A stretch of 64,000 nucleotides of DNA from Polydactylus sextarius. Taxonomy: Eukaryota; Chordata; Actinopteri; Polynemidae. The stretch spans positions 20,510,001 to 20,574,000 of the forward strand of contig CM028918.1 of NCBI GenBank assembly GCA_016801845.1, in the 5' to 3' direction. Under the pieces are notes generated by a model. That model worked only from the letters and a program-made list of their open reading frames with translations, did no database searches and was not told the origin of the DNA. Positions 1 through 12,016 of this stretch are shown in pieces (position 1 is the stretch's first letter; each line of letters starts with the position of its first letter). The translations under genes were made by a program, and so were the position numbers.

Positions 1-1200
1 CTGGTTTCCTCTAGATTTGAGAATCGCCTTTGGTATTTTAAATGAGAAACCTTCAGAGAGAAGAGTGAGAACATGAACCACACATGGATCTGAAACCACA
101 GTCCGAGTCTAAAATGTCAATCAGCAGAAAACCAATTCTTAAATATTTTTATAATCAAATACTCAATAACCACAGAGTCCTCAATACTTAGCGTCAAAAC
201 TTGGCTTGTAAGAACTCAACTGTGTTTCTGTGTATTTGTGGTCAACCAAGGTCTTATTTATCACGCCATCTTTTATATTATGTGACATATGATACTTACT
301 GTTAACCACTGTTCAGTGAATGTCAATAATCATCACTATTGCTGTTATCACTTCTGTGTTTTTAAAAAATGAACGATGCTCTCACAGACCTGTAGTCACT
401 CATGTTGCGCTGAAACACCAACATGCATCGTCAATGAAGAGGCTGCAACTGTGGAGGTTATTTGAACACAAGAACAACAGTGATGCTGGAGTGTTCGCAA
501 ATTTAAGTTCATTAAAACTTTATCTGAATCCAGACAATCACATGGTCTGACACAAGGACAAGGATCTGATGTTGCAGATTAGTCACAGGACGACAACTCA
601 CCAGCTGCCAACATCTGGATATTAACACTACCTGACAGACGCGCTGTTTTAGTTGTAGATGATGTTGGAGATTTAGTTTCAGCATCAACGACTGCGAAAG
701 ACAATCATTTAGTGCAGCACAAAGCTGTCGATCTGACCCTCAGCTGGAGTCCTGCGCTTTGACTGACAGAGTGACATGGTGGATACAAGCACTAAAAGCT
801 GTTAGAGTCTGAGACTCTAAAACAGTTAGAATCTGAGACTCTAACTGTGTGTTCTGGTCTCGTACATTTGATGTATTACAGACAAATTCTAATGCTTGGG
901 ATATGTTGGACTGTGAAGAATCCAACCATTTGTCAGCAGCATTTGAAGGAGCTTCTAAAATGAGACAGTCTGTTCTCCACCTGTGAAGTACACGACCAAC
1001 GAGTCCAGACCTCGAAGGACGCAGCTGAGGACTGAGACATAGGGTCTGATGGAAAAACATTGCTGCCATGACGATAAAGGAAATAAATGATGATGGCATA
1101 CGAACCAAACAAACACAGTGGTAAAACCGTTTTTTTTTTTTTACAGTTTGAAATGAAGTTTTTTCTTTTTAAAAATGGTGGCCGGAGTGTCTCCACCTAC
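1..1200 (-). other. arid1b intron 2 (partial)
   Basis: Sequence downstream of the arid1b exon 2 donor. No coding exon, RNA gene or clear mobile element is recognised; a poly-T/A tract lies at 1130-1142. It presumably continues to the next arid1b exon outside the window. Confidence 0.5.
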
Positions 1201-1404
1201 CTGTTGCTGAGGGTACTGCATCCCTCCCATCCCCATCTGCCCTCTGCCAGGTATCCCCATTGGGTATCTGTGAGGGGAGGGGGCTCCATAAGGTTGGCCA
1301 TGGTACGGTGCCCCCTGCTGCTGCTGCTGCTGCTGGGAGTACGGATTGTTGGTCATACCATAGAGCTGAGAGCGCTTCATCGCCATCGGGTCCATGGGCG
1401 GCAC
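1201..1404 (-). CDS. arid1b: arid1b exon 2
   Basis: 204 nt, 68 codons, phase 0 on both sides (acceptor ctcag|gtg at 1406-1405, donor cag|gtaggt at 1200-1199). It encodes VPPMDPMAMKRSQLYGM, a seven-glutamine run, then a PYGAPSPHRYPMGI segment and ends MQYPQQQ. Human ARID1B has the closely similar MDPMVMKRPQLYGM and RYPIGIQGR segments ending MQYPQQQ in the same exon. The Gln run is coded by a CAG/CTG repeat at about 1317-1337 and may be length-polymorphic. Confidence 0.92.
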
Positions 1405-4400
1405 CTGAGTGAGACACATGATTGAATGATGACCGACTCGGTTTAGTCTCAGCTAAACAACCCGCTAACCAGAAGAGTCGGGGCTGGCTGGTTAGCATCT
1501 TCTCAACACTGAAAGTGAAATATTGCCATAAATAACAGTTCTGCCCAAATGCTCAGAGTTCATATAAACTCAGAAACAAATCTGATTTAAAAGATAAAAA
1601 TGCATAACTGAGACTAAACTCTGACACACTGACATAATAGCAGTTGAGAAGTGACTTGAAGTGAACAGATGTTTGTCAGCCATAGCTAAAAATAGAAACC
1701 ATTTATGGTTTTGCACACACACACACACAAACATAAAAAATCATAAACAAACATTTAATCCTGTTCCTTGTTTCTTTGTCACTGACGTATCTCCATCAGT
1801 TGGTTGAGGAGGACAGCATGTAAATAAAGCTGCTGAGGTACGATGGAGCAGAGCTCATTAATAATCCAGGTGTAAGTAACATGAAGGGAAACTGTGGCTG
1901 CAGCGTCCGACGTGATTCATAAAACTCTGGAAACAGACTGAAGCTCAGTCGCTGCAGTAGAACAGGTTGGAGTGAACACAAATAAATGAGTGAGGGTTAT
2001 CTGGGGCCACGGCTGCTCATGTTCCAGCACTTCTTGGTCTGAGCGTCTGTTGAACTAAACACAGGTGATTCTTCACTCACTGGTTTATCCTCGACCTCAG
2101 AACCCATAACAATAAAGTCCTCACTCCAAGTGATATAGTTCCTTTATGCTATACAATATAAGAAAAACTCAAATGGACAAATTAACAGCAAACAGATTCA
2201 AAGACACATGAGCAGTAACACCAACAACAACAACAATCCGGTTACACTGATGCTGACCAATCAGAGAGAGCAGAGGCATCCGAGCATCCACCGTTCAACA
2301 ACAGGTGAAACTGAACGAAACCATTTCACTATCACAGTTATTCCCAAAATGCACCAGCACTCCAGGGATTTGGAAAAGTTGGAAGTTGATCAAAAGAAGG
2401 TGATATACAAAGTGTGTGGTGTAGCAGCTGCCACATCACAGAACAACACCACAAACCATTAGCAAAACCAGCAGCATCACGGGCAGCTGTATGAGGAGAG
2501 CATGGCTAAAAAGTCCCAGGGAACAACAATGTTCCTGCTCATTCAAAAGAAACAAACACTTGAAGTAGTTCATTCATTTCTAGATTCTCACCCTTGTATC
2601 AGACTACAGAGCAGTTTACATGGAGACTTATGATAATGCTACATCACACTTTACATTAATTACAAACAGTGTGCTTGCTCTTTTTCCAAATAAAAATCCC
2701 AGACTTTTTCAAAACCAACATAGTTTCCCCCAAGACCTTGTTTTTCTGTACTTTTATATTTGCTGCCTATTGTTTTGGTTGAGATTTTACCTGTTGTGTT
2801 TAGTAGGAAAGTTTATTTTAGTAAAAGTATTAATAAATAAATACATAATTCATTGTGGCGTTGATTTCAGTGTACCAGCAATCAGACTTGAGTGTTTCTT
2901 GCTGTGGATTTGTCTTATCTTGTTGGACTTAGGGTCAAGGGGCAATCCAGTTTTTAAACTTCAGATGTTAGAGCCATTAGTTTAAGAACACACAACACAC
3001 ATCATCTGACAGAACTGGGCTACGTGTGTGACTGTGTCCACTCAGACAAGCCAGAAGATGTCGTGAGCCAGTTTCATTGATCCTTGAGCAGGAAATTAAG
3101 GAGGCAAATTTTACACTAGCTTTGACTGGTTATCAGCAAGGATGGTTTAATATCAGTACATGTGACCATGTAACGAGATGTGCCTTTGAGCGAGAAACAT
3201 TTTTTTTTTACCATACTTTATTAAGACTTTCACATAAAATTCCAGACTTTTCAAGGTCTGGAAAACAGTGTTTCAAAATGCCATATTTTTTAAGACTTTG
3301 AAGACCTCCCTGTATAAAGTCAATAATCAACTTTAGCTCCACACACAAAAAAAAAAATGTCCTAACTGGGTGAGATATCTAAAAAAATGAATGAACTGGT
3401 GAAATGTTTTAACAGCACAGCATGTAAGACACTTAAAACTTCACTTGTTCGACTGGTACCACATATCAACACTTGAACTTTGCTGCCCGAGCAGGTCTGA
3501 GTGCTCCCAGCAGGTAGTAACCTTCTTCCACCGCTGTGTTTACATCCAAACAAAAACCTTAACTCAACCAGGACGTAAACAATCACAAGCTCATCACGGA
3601 TGCTGCAACGTGTTGGAACAACAGCCCATTTGTAACTGGAGGCCCTAACGTTAGCCACATCACTGAAAAGTCTATGAAACTGACACTGAGAACTCAGACA
3701 CTGTGAAACTTGTAAAGACGGCCACCACTGGGCTGACAAGACAAAAAACCCCAACCGTGTCTGTCAACTTTTAAAATCAATTTAGTTGTGTCCATCCAGT
3801 TTTGCATTTGATGAAAAGATACATGTTGTTTGGCAGTTCCTATAAATCTTTTTTTAGTCCGAGCCTTTTTTTCCCTGCAGCTTATTCTGTTAAATGAAAG
3901 TCCAGAGAACATTGTATTGTGAGTTGAATGTATCGTCACGTGTCAGCCCACTGGAGCTTCACTTCTGCTAGTGAGAATCAAAAATAGAGGTGGAACTTAT
4001 TGTGGCTGTGGACGCCCACAGTCATACAAAACAACTCTCATAGTAAATAAAAACAGGAGAGAAGAGGAGAAAAGTCAGAACCAGCAGGACTACCAGGTAA
4101 CAGTCAGGTAACTGTCTTTCACCCCCAAAAACACTCAACACAAGAATGTAAAAAAATCCTCACTCTAAAGAGACTTAAAGATAATCAGGCAATAGGAGAA
4201 AACTAACATTTTAGTCACAATCTATTTACTGTGTTTATGTGAGTTTTGAACGAGGCGTAAAATTTGCTAATCGTTAGTAAAGTGAATATTTCAGCTGCAG
4301 GTGATACAGCTGTAAAGGAAAAAATGATTTGAAAATTGCAGCAGTGTCGATGATCCATTAATTGCTGCTCCTGTCATGAGTCTATAGGTTGCAGTGTGTG

Positions 4401-6200
4401 CAGCCTCCCTGTAACTATGCCTGACAGGTTTATCTGTGTTTTTAATAAGTTGTGAGCCTGGTGATGACACCAGGGATCAAACAGCTGATTCACTGATAAT
4501 GAAAGCCTCTAGTATCAAGCTGGATTGCCTTCACAGACCAGAGGTCTGCAGTAGGACTGACCACTGAGGGACCAATGGGCTGTAGCCTGAGGGGAGGGGA
4601 GGTGGAGGGTGGGGGGGGTCCTGCAGCCCGGGGTGGGCAGCTGGAGCAGCATGCTGAATATTTATCTCCAGTGTTATGCCGGTGGTGATGGGCACATGGC
4701 TAATCTGCATGTGTGAAGGTCAGGGCTCTGGTGTGGAGATGGAGCCATAACGGGCTCGGAGCCAAGAGCACCGACGCGGAGCCCGGATCAGGAGCAGAGA
4801 GGAGCAGGCTCCGGCGGCAGATCACACCTCTGGTCTGCCCTGGGGGGTCTGTCCCCAACACAAACTCCTCACTGAGCCGTGACACCTCACATTAACTCCA
4901 AACACATCATTAGCATATGTGAGGAAAATCAGTGGCTGTCAGCGTTTGACCGGGGCCGTCACTGTCACCTCGGCATCAATGCTCACCATCCACGGACTTC
5001 TTTCGGCGACATTCTCGCAGATTTTTACCCCCGTCAAGGCGGCGACGTGCAGCGGCTTCACCACATTCACCGAGCAGCCTGTGTAGGCCTGTGCGGCTGT
5101 TCGCAGCAGCTACGGTGCTAATGTTAGCTTAGCAGAGCTAAAGAAAAGCTAAAAACGGAGTCACCTTGGACACAGAACCAAAACCCTGACTTTACCAACT
5201 ACCGCTCACACCCGTGGTCATTATTTATCAAAATGCCCGCAACTACCTCATCAAAGACGAGGTTTTATTTATTTCATAGTCAAAAATGTCAAGTAATGAG
5301 CGCCGGGTTGAGTAAATGACGTCTAACTGCAGTGGAAATTAAAAAAATACACTTAGCTTAGTTGCTAACTGACGTTAGCTATTTGGGTTAGCATAGCTGC
5401 TAACTGGCAGTTAGCTTGTTAGCCGATATAATATGACCGCCTGTAATGATCCAAGTGAGTTTACCACCACACAACAAGGTGTTCAGCGACGAGCGACTCA
5501 CCTGGGACCGACCACTACCCTGTCCATTGTTCCCCGGGCTCATAGCCGGGTGATTTCTTTGTTGTCCTCCCCAGCTATGAGCAGCCGAGCCGTACTGGGA
5601 GCCCAAGTCTTTAGCCAGTCCCATGCTCGGCTGCTGCTGTGCAGAGGGATTATTGTAGTCTGGATATCCTCCTCCGTAGCCTCGTATCATCGGGCTCGGA
5701 GACGTCAATAGCTGGTTTAAAGTTGGCGTAGCCCCTGATGGGTGCTGCTGCTGTTGGCCCTGTCCGGGGAACCGCTGAAATCCCCCACTATTGCCACCGC
5801 CTCCAGCTCCAGCCGGGGAGCTCGTAGCAGCCATAGCTGCTTTGCTGTGGTTAGCAGCGGCCGAGCCGCCGCTGCCTGGGCCCATCAGGTTGTTCCCCTG
5901 GCGAGAGGGACTCATCATGCCCCCGTAGCCACCCGTCCCGTAGCCGGGTCGATAGTTCGGGTAGTGGTTGTACGGGCTGTTGTTGTTGTAGCCTTCGTGG
6001 GAGTTTTGAACCTGGTCCATGGTGCTGTGAGCTGAGAGCGCCGCTGTTACCCCAGTCCCTGGGCTTTGTTGTCCGCCATGTTGATCAAAGCAAGGCCCTC
6101 CTCTTCCATTCCCATAATAATGATTAAACTCGGAGCTGGTCCCACTCGGAGGAGGGTTGTTGTTGGTGGTGTTGGTAGCAGATCCCAAGCTGGCATCCAT
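1201..6200 (-). CDS. arid1b: arid1b, 5' part of gene (exons 1 and 2; rest off the left edge)
   Basis: AT-rich interactive domain protein 1B, a large subunit of the nuclear BAF (SWI/SNF) chromatin-remodelling complex. Two coding exons are visible, 5502-6200 and 1201-1404, separated by a 4.1-kb intron; both junctions are phase 0 with clean GT/AG sites. The joined product covers only the disordered Gly/Ser/Gln-rich N-terminal region. The ARID DNA-binding domain and the C-terminal BAF250 domain must lie to the left of base 1. Landmarks shared with vertebrate ARID1B and weaker in ARID1A are CFDQHGGQQSPG, QNSHEGY, HPSGATPTLNQLLTSPSP and MDPMAMKRSQLYGM. Synteny with the claudin-20-like gene and tiam2 also favours ARID1B over ARID1A. 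The gene symbol is secure to family level and very likely at paralog level. Confidence 0.92.
1405..5501 (-). other. arid1b intron 1
   Basis: Intron between the two arid1b coding exons. It holds AT-rich filler, a short CA run near 1718, and a segment at about 3185-3300 with the fish-type inverted motif around ttccagacttttcaaggtctggaa, which resembles dispersed repeat sequence. A GC-rich island lies at 4560-5110. No open frame here resembles a known protein. Confidence 0.6.
5502..6200 (-). CDS. arid1b: arid1b exon 1 (visible intact coding part)
   Basis: 233 in-frame codons from the ATG at 6200-6198 to the splice donor at 5501-5500 (cag|gtgagt). Residues 24-30 (EFNHYYG), 37-48 (CFDQHGGQQSPG), 65-71 (QNSHEGY) and 153-170, with the LxxLL-type motif LNQLL at 161-165, align with the ARID1B N-terminus. 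Composition is Gly/Ser/Asn/Gln-rich and low in complexity, as expected of the disordered region. The frame stays open upstream of this ATG to a TGA near 6267 and encodes a Glu run, but contains no other ATG. The true start may lie further upstream, because human ARID1B has several hundred residues before this point. The start at 6200 is a minimum choice, not a proven one. Confidence 0.88.
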
Positions 6201-6860
6201 CCGCTCCTCCTCCTCCTCCTCCTGTTCACTCCTGTTCAGCTGGTGTTGGTGATGGCGCTCCTCTGCTCAGCTGGTCGCCACCAGGAGGTATTTTGCGCCT
6301 CCATGCTGCTGTCGGTTCCGGCTGTTCTCCTCTTTAACGCGCGAAATGATGCTGCTGTTGTTGTTATCGTTGTTGTTGTTTATATTGCTATTTTGTTTGT
6401 CGCCGCTGCTGCTGCTGGAGAAACTGGCTGATCATCGAAGAAGTGTAGTGGGATGATAATGATGATGATGGTGGTGGTGGTGATGATGATGATGATGATG
6501 ACGAAGATGAAGATGAAGGAGGTCCAACACCAGCATCACTAGCAGGAGCAGCTCCACCACTGTCGCCGAGGTTTTTCAAGTTGTACACGCCGAACACCGT
6601 GCTCTCCAAGCCGTCAACATTAGAACCGGACCGCGGCCTTTGTGGTGATTCTAGTCTCCGGGGTCTGTCTCGGACCCATTACAGAAGGAAGCCCACCATC
6701 ATTATTCATTTCGTGTACTGAAGCTGATGAGGTAGCAGAACCACCACCTGAAGAGGTTGAAGCTGGGGAATATCTGGGGGACACAGGGCTGGTGCCACTG
6801 GTGTGGCCGTGGTTAGGTGCACATCCAGGGGTTGTCAGCCCGGTCACCTCGGTGGACTAA
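6201..6860 (-). other. GC-rich 5' end of arid1b with frame-broken, coding-like segments
   Basis: Three consecutive stretches on the minus strand look coding by composition but lie in different frames. 6620-6856 is open in one frame (Ser/Gly/Thr-rich, no early ATG, preceded by a possible ttag acceptor). 6388-6680 is open in a second frame (long Ser run, ends near QFLQQQQ). About 6270-6430 is open in a third frame (Asn/Ser-rich, ending RQQHGGAK). The downstream exon-1 frame then continues from about 6265. Human ARID1B has a QFQQQQ run followed by Asn/Ser and later QHGGAK, which hints that these are pieces of the real N-terminus split by indels. They could also be 5' UTR of fortuitous openness. 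The CpG-rich character fits a promoter-proximal first exon. Confidence 0.4.
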
Positions 6861-7059
6861 GGTGAGGATCATTTGACCCAAATACTCAGACTTAATAAAG
6901 TAATATTTCATTCAAGATTCATCATTGGTCTTTGACAATGACTCCCATTTATGTGAACCTACAACAAACATGTCACAATTGTGACATGTTTGGCAGCAGT
7001 GTGTTTAAGAAAGAATAAAGCTCAAAATCCTTATATTAGCTTTTATTTACATACATGTA

Positions 7060-8035
7060 AATGTATCGGGAACACTGCACATTCTTTTACAAATCAAAAC
7101 ACAAAGAAAAAAATGATCAAATTAGTGTTATTTCTTCATATAGAGTGAAGTAAAATGAGTCTGAGAGAGAGTCTACATTCTTCTGTACAAAGTCAAATGC
7201 TCACTCAAGATTTTGTTCTTCTACTGCATATCGGTGTTGCAGTCAACCAACTTCTAGCACCTGGGCTGGTCAACTATTCCAGCCCAGGATGACTAGTCTA
7301 TTTTCCGCAATTCTGCTAAATTTCTTGATTTTTGCATCAGAAACACTATTTTTAGGGAATAGGCTCATCATAACGTCAATCTTGTTGGTCTGGAACCAAG
7401 TTGTTGCTCATTTGCTGGTGTGTTTGGGGTTGTTGCCTTGTTGAAACACCCATTTCAAGGAGATTTCCTCTTCAGCATAAGGCAACATGACCTCTTTGAG
7501 TATTTTTGATGTATTCAAACTGTTCCATGATCCCTGTAATGCAATAAATAGGCCCGACACCATAGCATAACAAAAATCTCCATATCATGATGCTTATGCC
7601 ACCATGGTTCACTGTTTTCAGAGTGAACTGCAGCTTGAATTCAGTGTTTGGGGTTGTCTGGGGTAAGCGCGACAGGCCCTCGTCAACACATCTTTTTTTC
7701 ACCAACAGGACTTTGCCGGGGGCTTCTTGCCGATACCTTGGCTTCACATAGGTGTCATCTAATTGTAACAGTACTCACAGGTAACTTTAGATCCTTGATC
7801 TTCCTGGAAATGATTATTGGCGCAGTCTTTGCCATTTTGGCTATTCTTCGATACATTCAATTGGTAGTTTTCCACATCTTTCAGATTTTGGTTGCTGCTT
7901 TAAAGCATTTGAAATCATTTTATCTGAGCAGCCCATAATTTTCTGTACTTCTTTATGTTTTCCCCTCTCCAATCCAGTTAAAGAGAAATGCACTAAAACC
8001 AGCATGTACAACATTTGCTGCCTTTCTTCTGTAAA
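7060..8035 (-). mobile_element. Decayed Tc1-like DNA transposon (transposase pseudogene)
   Basis: On the minus strand, fragments match Tc1-family transposases in order. An N-terminal helix-turn-helix piece (HKEVQKIMGCSDKMISNAL, about 7895-7951) precedes a catalytic-domain piece at about 7520-7600 that includes NHGGISIMIWRF and GVGPIYCITGIMEQF, the counterparts of the usual KHGGGSIMVWG and PIYCIDGIMDQ segments. Stops and frame changes separate them, so the gene is dead. The low-coordinate end (about 7060) carries gtgttcccgatacattt, a plausible terminal-repeat remnant. The other end appears lost or overrun by the neighbouring element at about 8035. Confidence 0.8.
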
Positions 8036-9165
8036 AAAACATACTGTGTAAGATTTACTCCCATTTAGTGGTAATGTCATTTACCACAACCAAATATATA
8101 AATAGTATCTTTAGCCCGTGTGCACATTTCCTTCTACAGTAGCTGAGAACAATCAACATGTCGTCCTTCTATTTGTGAAAAACAACTCTGATACTTAGGC
8201 AGTGTTTCCTACCAAACCTCTACCATGACTCCTCTGTTTTTCTCTGTTACTCTCTGACTTGTTTTTCACTGATACAAACATTTTTAACATTTAATGTGGA
8301 AAACTAGCAAGTAGTCCGCTAGCTTGATGCTATCGCATAATGGAACACCATAGACGGGCTAATACAGCTAACACTTTAACTCAGCAAAAGATCATTTAAC
8401 TCAACATGCTTAACATCCCCATGTTATACATGTTATTTAATAACATGTATAACAATCACATAAATTTTATCTGATTAACACAACTACATTTCTGTCTCTA
8501 CATGGTCACGTGTTTGCATTGTCTGTCTCATGGAGGAGTTCAACACAGATGAACACACACTCCCACACATAGAGAGAAAGAGAGAGAGAGAGAGAGACAC
8601 ACACAGATGAACACACTCCCACCCGTGGACAGAAAGATGGGAAATATGTCATGAAAATATGTCAGAAGTCTAGAAAGATACACTGCAGTGACAAAAGCTG
8701 CAATGACAAAAGTTTTTTTTTTTTTTTAATTTTTCTCCCACTGTTGAGGTCTGGTGGTGCACCATGGCTGCTAGCCTGCTGCTGTCTGAGCAGAGTGAGC
8801 CTCTGGCTGACGTGTACGTGATGATCTGGTTCTTGGGACTTTAAAAAAATTAACATATGTCCATTATTTCTCACAGAGCTCTCTCTCTCTCCCTCTGTCA
8901 GTCTGACTCGGCCACGACGCCACTTAATGTAAAAAGGCAAAAGGCGGGCCTGTATTTACCTAGTGTTGTCCCCTGTCAGCACCTGTAGTCTCAATATTGT
9001 GGTGTGACATGGCGACCTGCATTGAGCTGAGTTGCTCTGTATTTACCTACCAGAACATTTCTACTTGTTGATGGAGTAATTATTAATTAATAACATCATA
9101 GTTGTGAATGAAAAAAAAAAATTTATAGACAACTTGAAAAATTACACACTGTAGCTTTAAAGAAG
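8035..9165. mobile_element. Probable non-autonomous inverted-repeat element
   Basis: The left edge reads atactgtgtaagattta (8041 on) and the right edge, read on the opposite strand, is ctacagtgtgtaattttt (about 9155-9138). This is an imperfect inverted repeat of about 16-18 bp around a common TGTGTAA core. The interior has no transposase-like frame. It contains a GA-rich run (8573-8597) and a CT run (8879-8893). This type of terminus is common in fish genomes, but I cannot name the family. Confidence 0.4.
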
Positions 9166-11749
9166 GGCTGTAATTGACCCCTCTTTTTCACAGAATGAAT
9201 GACATCACTCATCAAAGCCCACATATTATATGATATTATTTTGAACATACACTTTATATTAATGATTCAGTTACACACAATCAGCAGCATGAATGTCTTG
9301 ACTAATGGGTCTGTTAGTTATCTATTACTCTACTACACCTGCTAGTAAATTATTTAGCATGTAGAAATATAAATTTTACTTAAAACAGTGATTGATCAGG
9401 TTAGTGATTACAGTGCTATTATTTTGAACACAACTGTATATTCTGAGGTACTTAATACACTGTTACATCCATGGTTTTATTACTTAATTACATGTTAATA
9501 TTCACACACAATACATACATTAAACTTAGAAACTCTCCTATATTAACCATTCAGTAAACATTCATATACATATATACTCACATGTTAATAACACAAGTCA
9601 TGTAATTAAGAAGTCTACTCACAGTGTCTCTTTTACATACCCCGATAATTCATTTTAATCAAGATTCAAATATTAATTAATTTCATGTGCTGTATAAGTA
9701 TGACAGCAGTAAAATGCAGAAACAACTTTCCATTAACTATGTAGGTAGTCTTAATCAAAAATGAGCCAAAATTAAGAAAATAATATTGCAGAAACAACAG
9801 CAAAACTAAACATATAAATCCAGTGTTAAAAATGACACCAATAAGAGTCATGAGACCAAGACCACATGGCAAACGCTTGAAAATAGTCATTTTAAACAAA
9901 ATATAATGACAGCTTTTTGTTCAACCGCAAATTCAAAATAAAAGGTTCTTCAACACAGACCAGCACAAATAATCAATGACCAGTACAGAATGGCAGAGAC
10001 CAGCACAGACCAGTACAGACCAGCAGAGCTCTCACAGCAGCAACTGGAACAGCCCATTTGAGTAAAAGAAGTGAAACTGGTCAGAAATCAGCAGCAGCTA
10101 AGAAACAGCTCAGAATCAGGGTCTGACTGAGGTTTGGATTTGGTTGTAGATGGGCTTGAAGGTCATAACACAGTGCAGAGTTTGAGTCGAGTCACAGATG
10201 AAACGCTCTAAATGTGTTCTCATCTGTACAAAAAGATGGCGATTGATGTGTTGTTTGGTTTAGAGTTTAACCATCAAAACTAAACCACAAAGGTAAATTG
10301 TTCTATTTATTGTCAAAGCAAAATAAGTCAAAAGTCATTTATTCTTTATTTTATCAACTTATCAACTGATTCAACAACTGGAAACCAGCAATATAATAAA
10401 ATAATAAAAATAAATAAATAATATCAGTGAAGCCACACTGCCCCTGCTGGAACTTTGTTGTTGTACAACTGTTCAAGTGAAACACCAAAACTCTGAGCTA
10501 AAATCGAACCTAATTTTTGACATGAGCAGCGCGATTATGCCATGATGGCAGATGTCAAAACCTTTACACCTAACAACTCAAATATTGGTTTTAGAAAATG
10601 TTCGGCTTATGGACTGACTAATCTGCAGCAGTTCGACCTCCTCAAGACATTTTATTGATATTTACAGCTGAGAACTTTTCTGACAACACACAGGGAGTAG
10701 GAAAAATCTATAAGACCTACACTTATAGAAAACCTCTTGATAGAAAGACAAACAGCCAATGACGATAAGAAAGTATTACATATGTCATATATTGTTATCC
10801 AGTTATAGTCATAATTTCCAGCAGAAGCAGAAATGGGAGGCAGAGGTGAACAATGATATATATGACTGGATACCTGGGAGGACATATACACTGAAGGTCA
10901 TTTAGTCACACACTCGAACACTTGGACAAAAGTGAGACAAAAGAAAAAAATCACCACAGAATCGTCACCAGAATAACCAGGTTACACTCTGGTTGTATTC
11001 TGGTTGTGTCTGAAACTCCACTGATTCTAGAAAGAAGTGTTTGTTTCCTTCATAGTGTTTTTTTTCAAACAGGATACAACACACAAGACTTTACAGAGGC
11101 ATTATAGGGAACAAGATCTACAGATGTAGACAGTCCATGATTGTACATCTCATTGTGGCATAAAATGCATAACTATTATGTGGATTCTCCTACATATAAT
11201 GTATGGATTCATAAAGATTATATTAGATGAAGCACATTTCATATTCATTAAGGCTTTTTATTAAATGATGGAATGCCTTTATTAATACAATGAGATTTTG
11301 CCCATTGATTAAATTAACCCCTTACTCCTACCTAACTTAGATTTTCTGTACACACATCATACGTTCCGGGAGCTGATATAGTGTCTGTATTTTTGTGAAT
11401 GATTACACCCTAAAGTAGAGGTTTTTGTTCTTTTCTTTCTTTTTGCTGCTGTTGTTTTATACTTGAATATAAGTAACAATATGTACCACTATAAGGTGGT
11501 AAAAGAAAGATACTACTTGAAAATATGTATGTTTTGCTGTTGTTAATGAAACTGAAGTCTTCTAGATTGAGCTCCTAAATAGACCTTAATGCCAGAGTGG
11601 TGTCCTACAAATCAAATCCTTAACGACAGAGAAAGACATGATGTGTTGTTATGTTGTTGTTGTGTTATCTTCCAGCCTGTGGGAGGTGCTGTGACCATGT
11701 GATGAAACATCTGAAACAATTACACAAAACCTGCAGCAGGTGAACTGAA
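9166..11749. other. AT-rich intergenic region
   Basis: Between the mobile elements and the 3' end of the first IFI44-like gene. It shows short local repetition of the gaccagcacagaccagtaca type at 9955-10025, but no exon, RNA gene or recognisable transposon. Confidence 0.5.
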
Positions 11750-11750
11750 C

Positions 11751-11756
11751 TTTATT
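11751..11756 (-). terminator. Candidate polyadenylation signal of IFI44-like copy A
   Basis: AATAAA on the minus strand about 260 nt beyond the stop codon at 12017. Position and sequence fit, but transcript ends cannot be seen. Confidence 0.4.
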
Positions 11757-12016
11757 GAAGTTTTTTAAAATATGCATGTGAAAATTAATGTCAGACAGAT
11801 ATAGAAATATTCTCATTATTACTACAGCTGAATTTATACAGACAGATTACGGATTAAACACACAACAGCATTTTAATATCAGCAAGTCATCTCACATTCT
11901 GTATTATTTACCATTTTAAAACAGATGACTGTGTGACCTGACACTGTTAGATACTGATTAGTATCCTTAATGTTTTCAAAACAGTGATTGATCAACTGTG
12001 TGAATCTGTGTCCACA

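Noticed and set aside
2620..2985. Plus-strand 121-codon hydrophobic frame
   Set aside because: Inside an arid1b intron, AT-rich composition gives Phe/Leu runs; no signal or family resemblance.
7472..7747. Functional transposase gene
   Set aside because: Only fragments of the Tc1 transposase are present, with stops and missing catalytic segments, so it was annotated as a relic.
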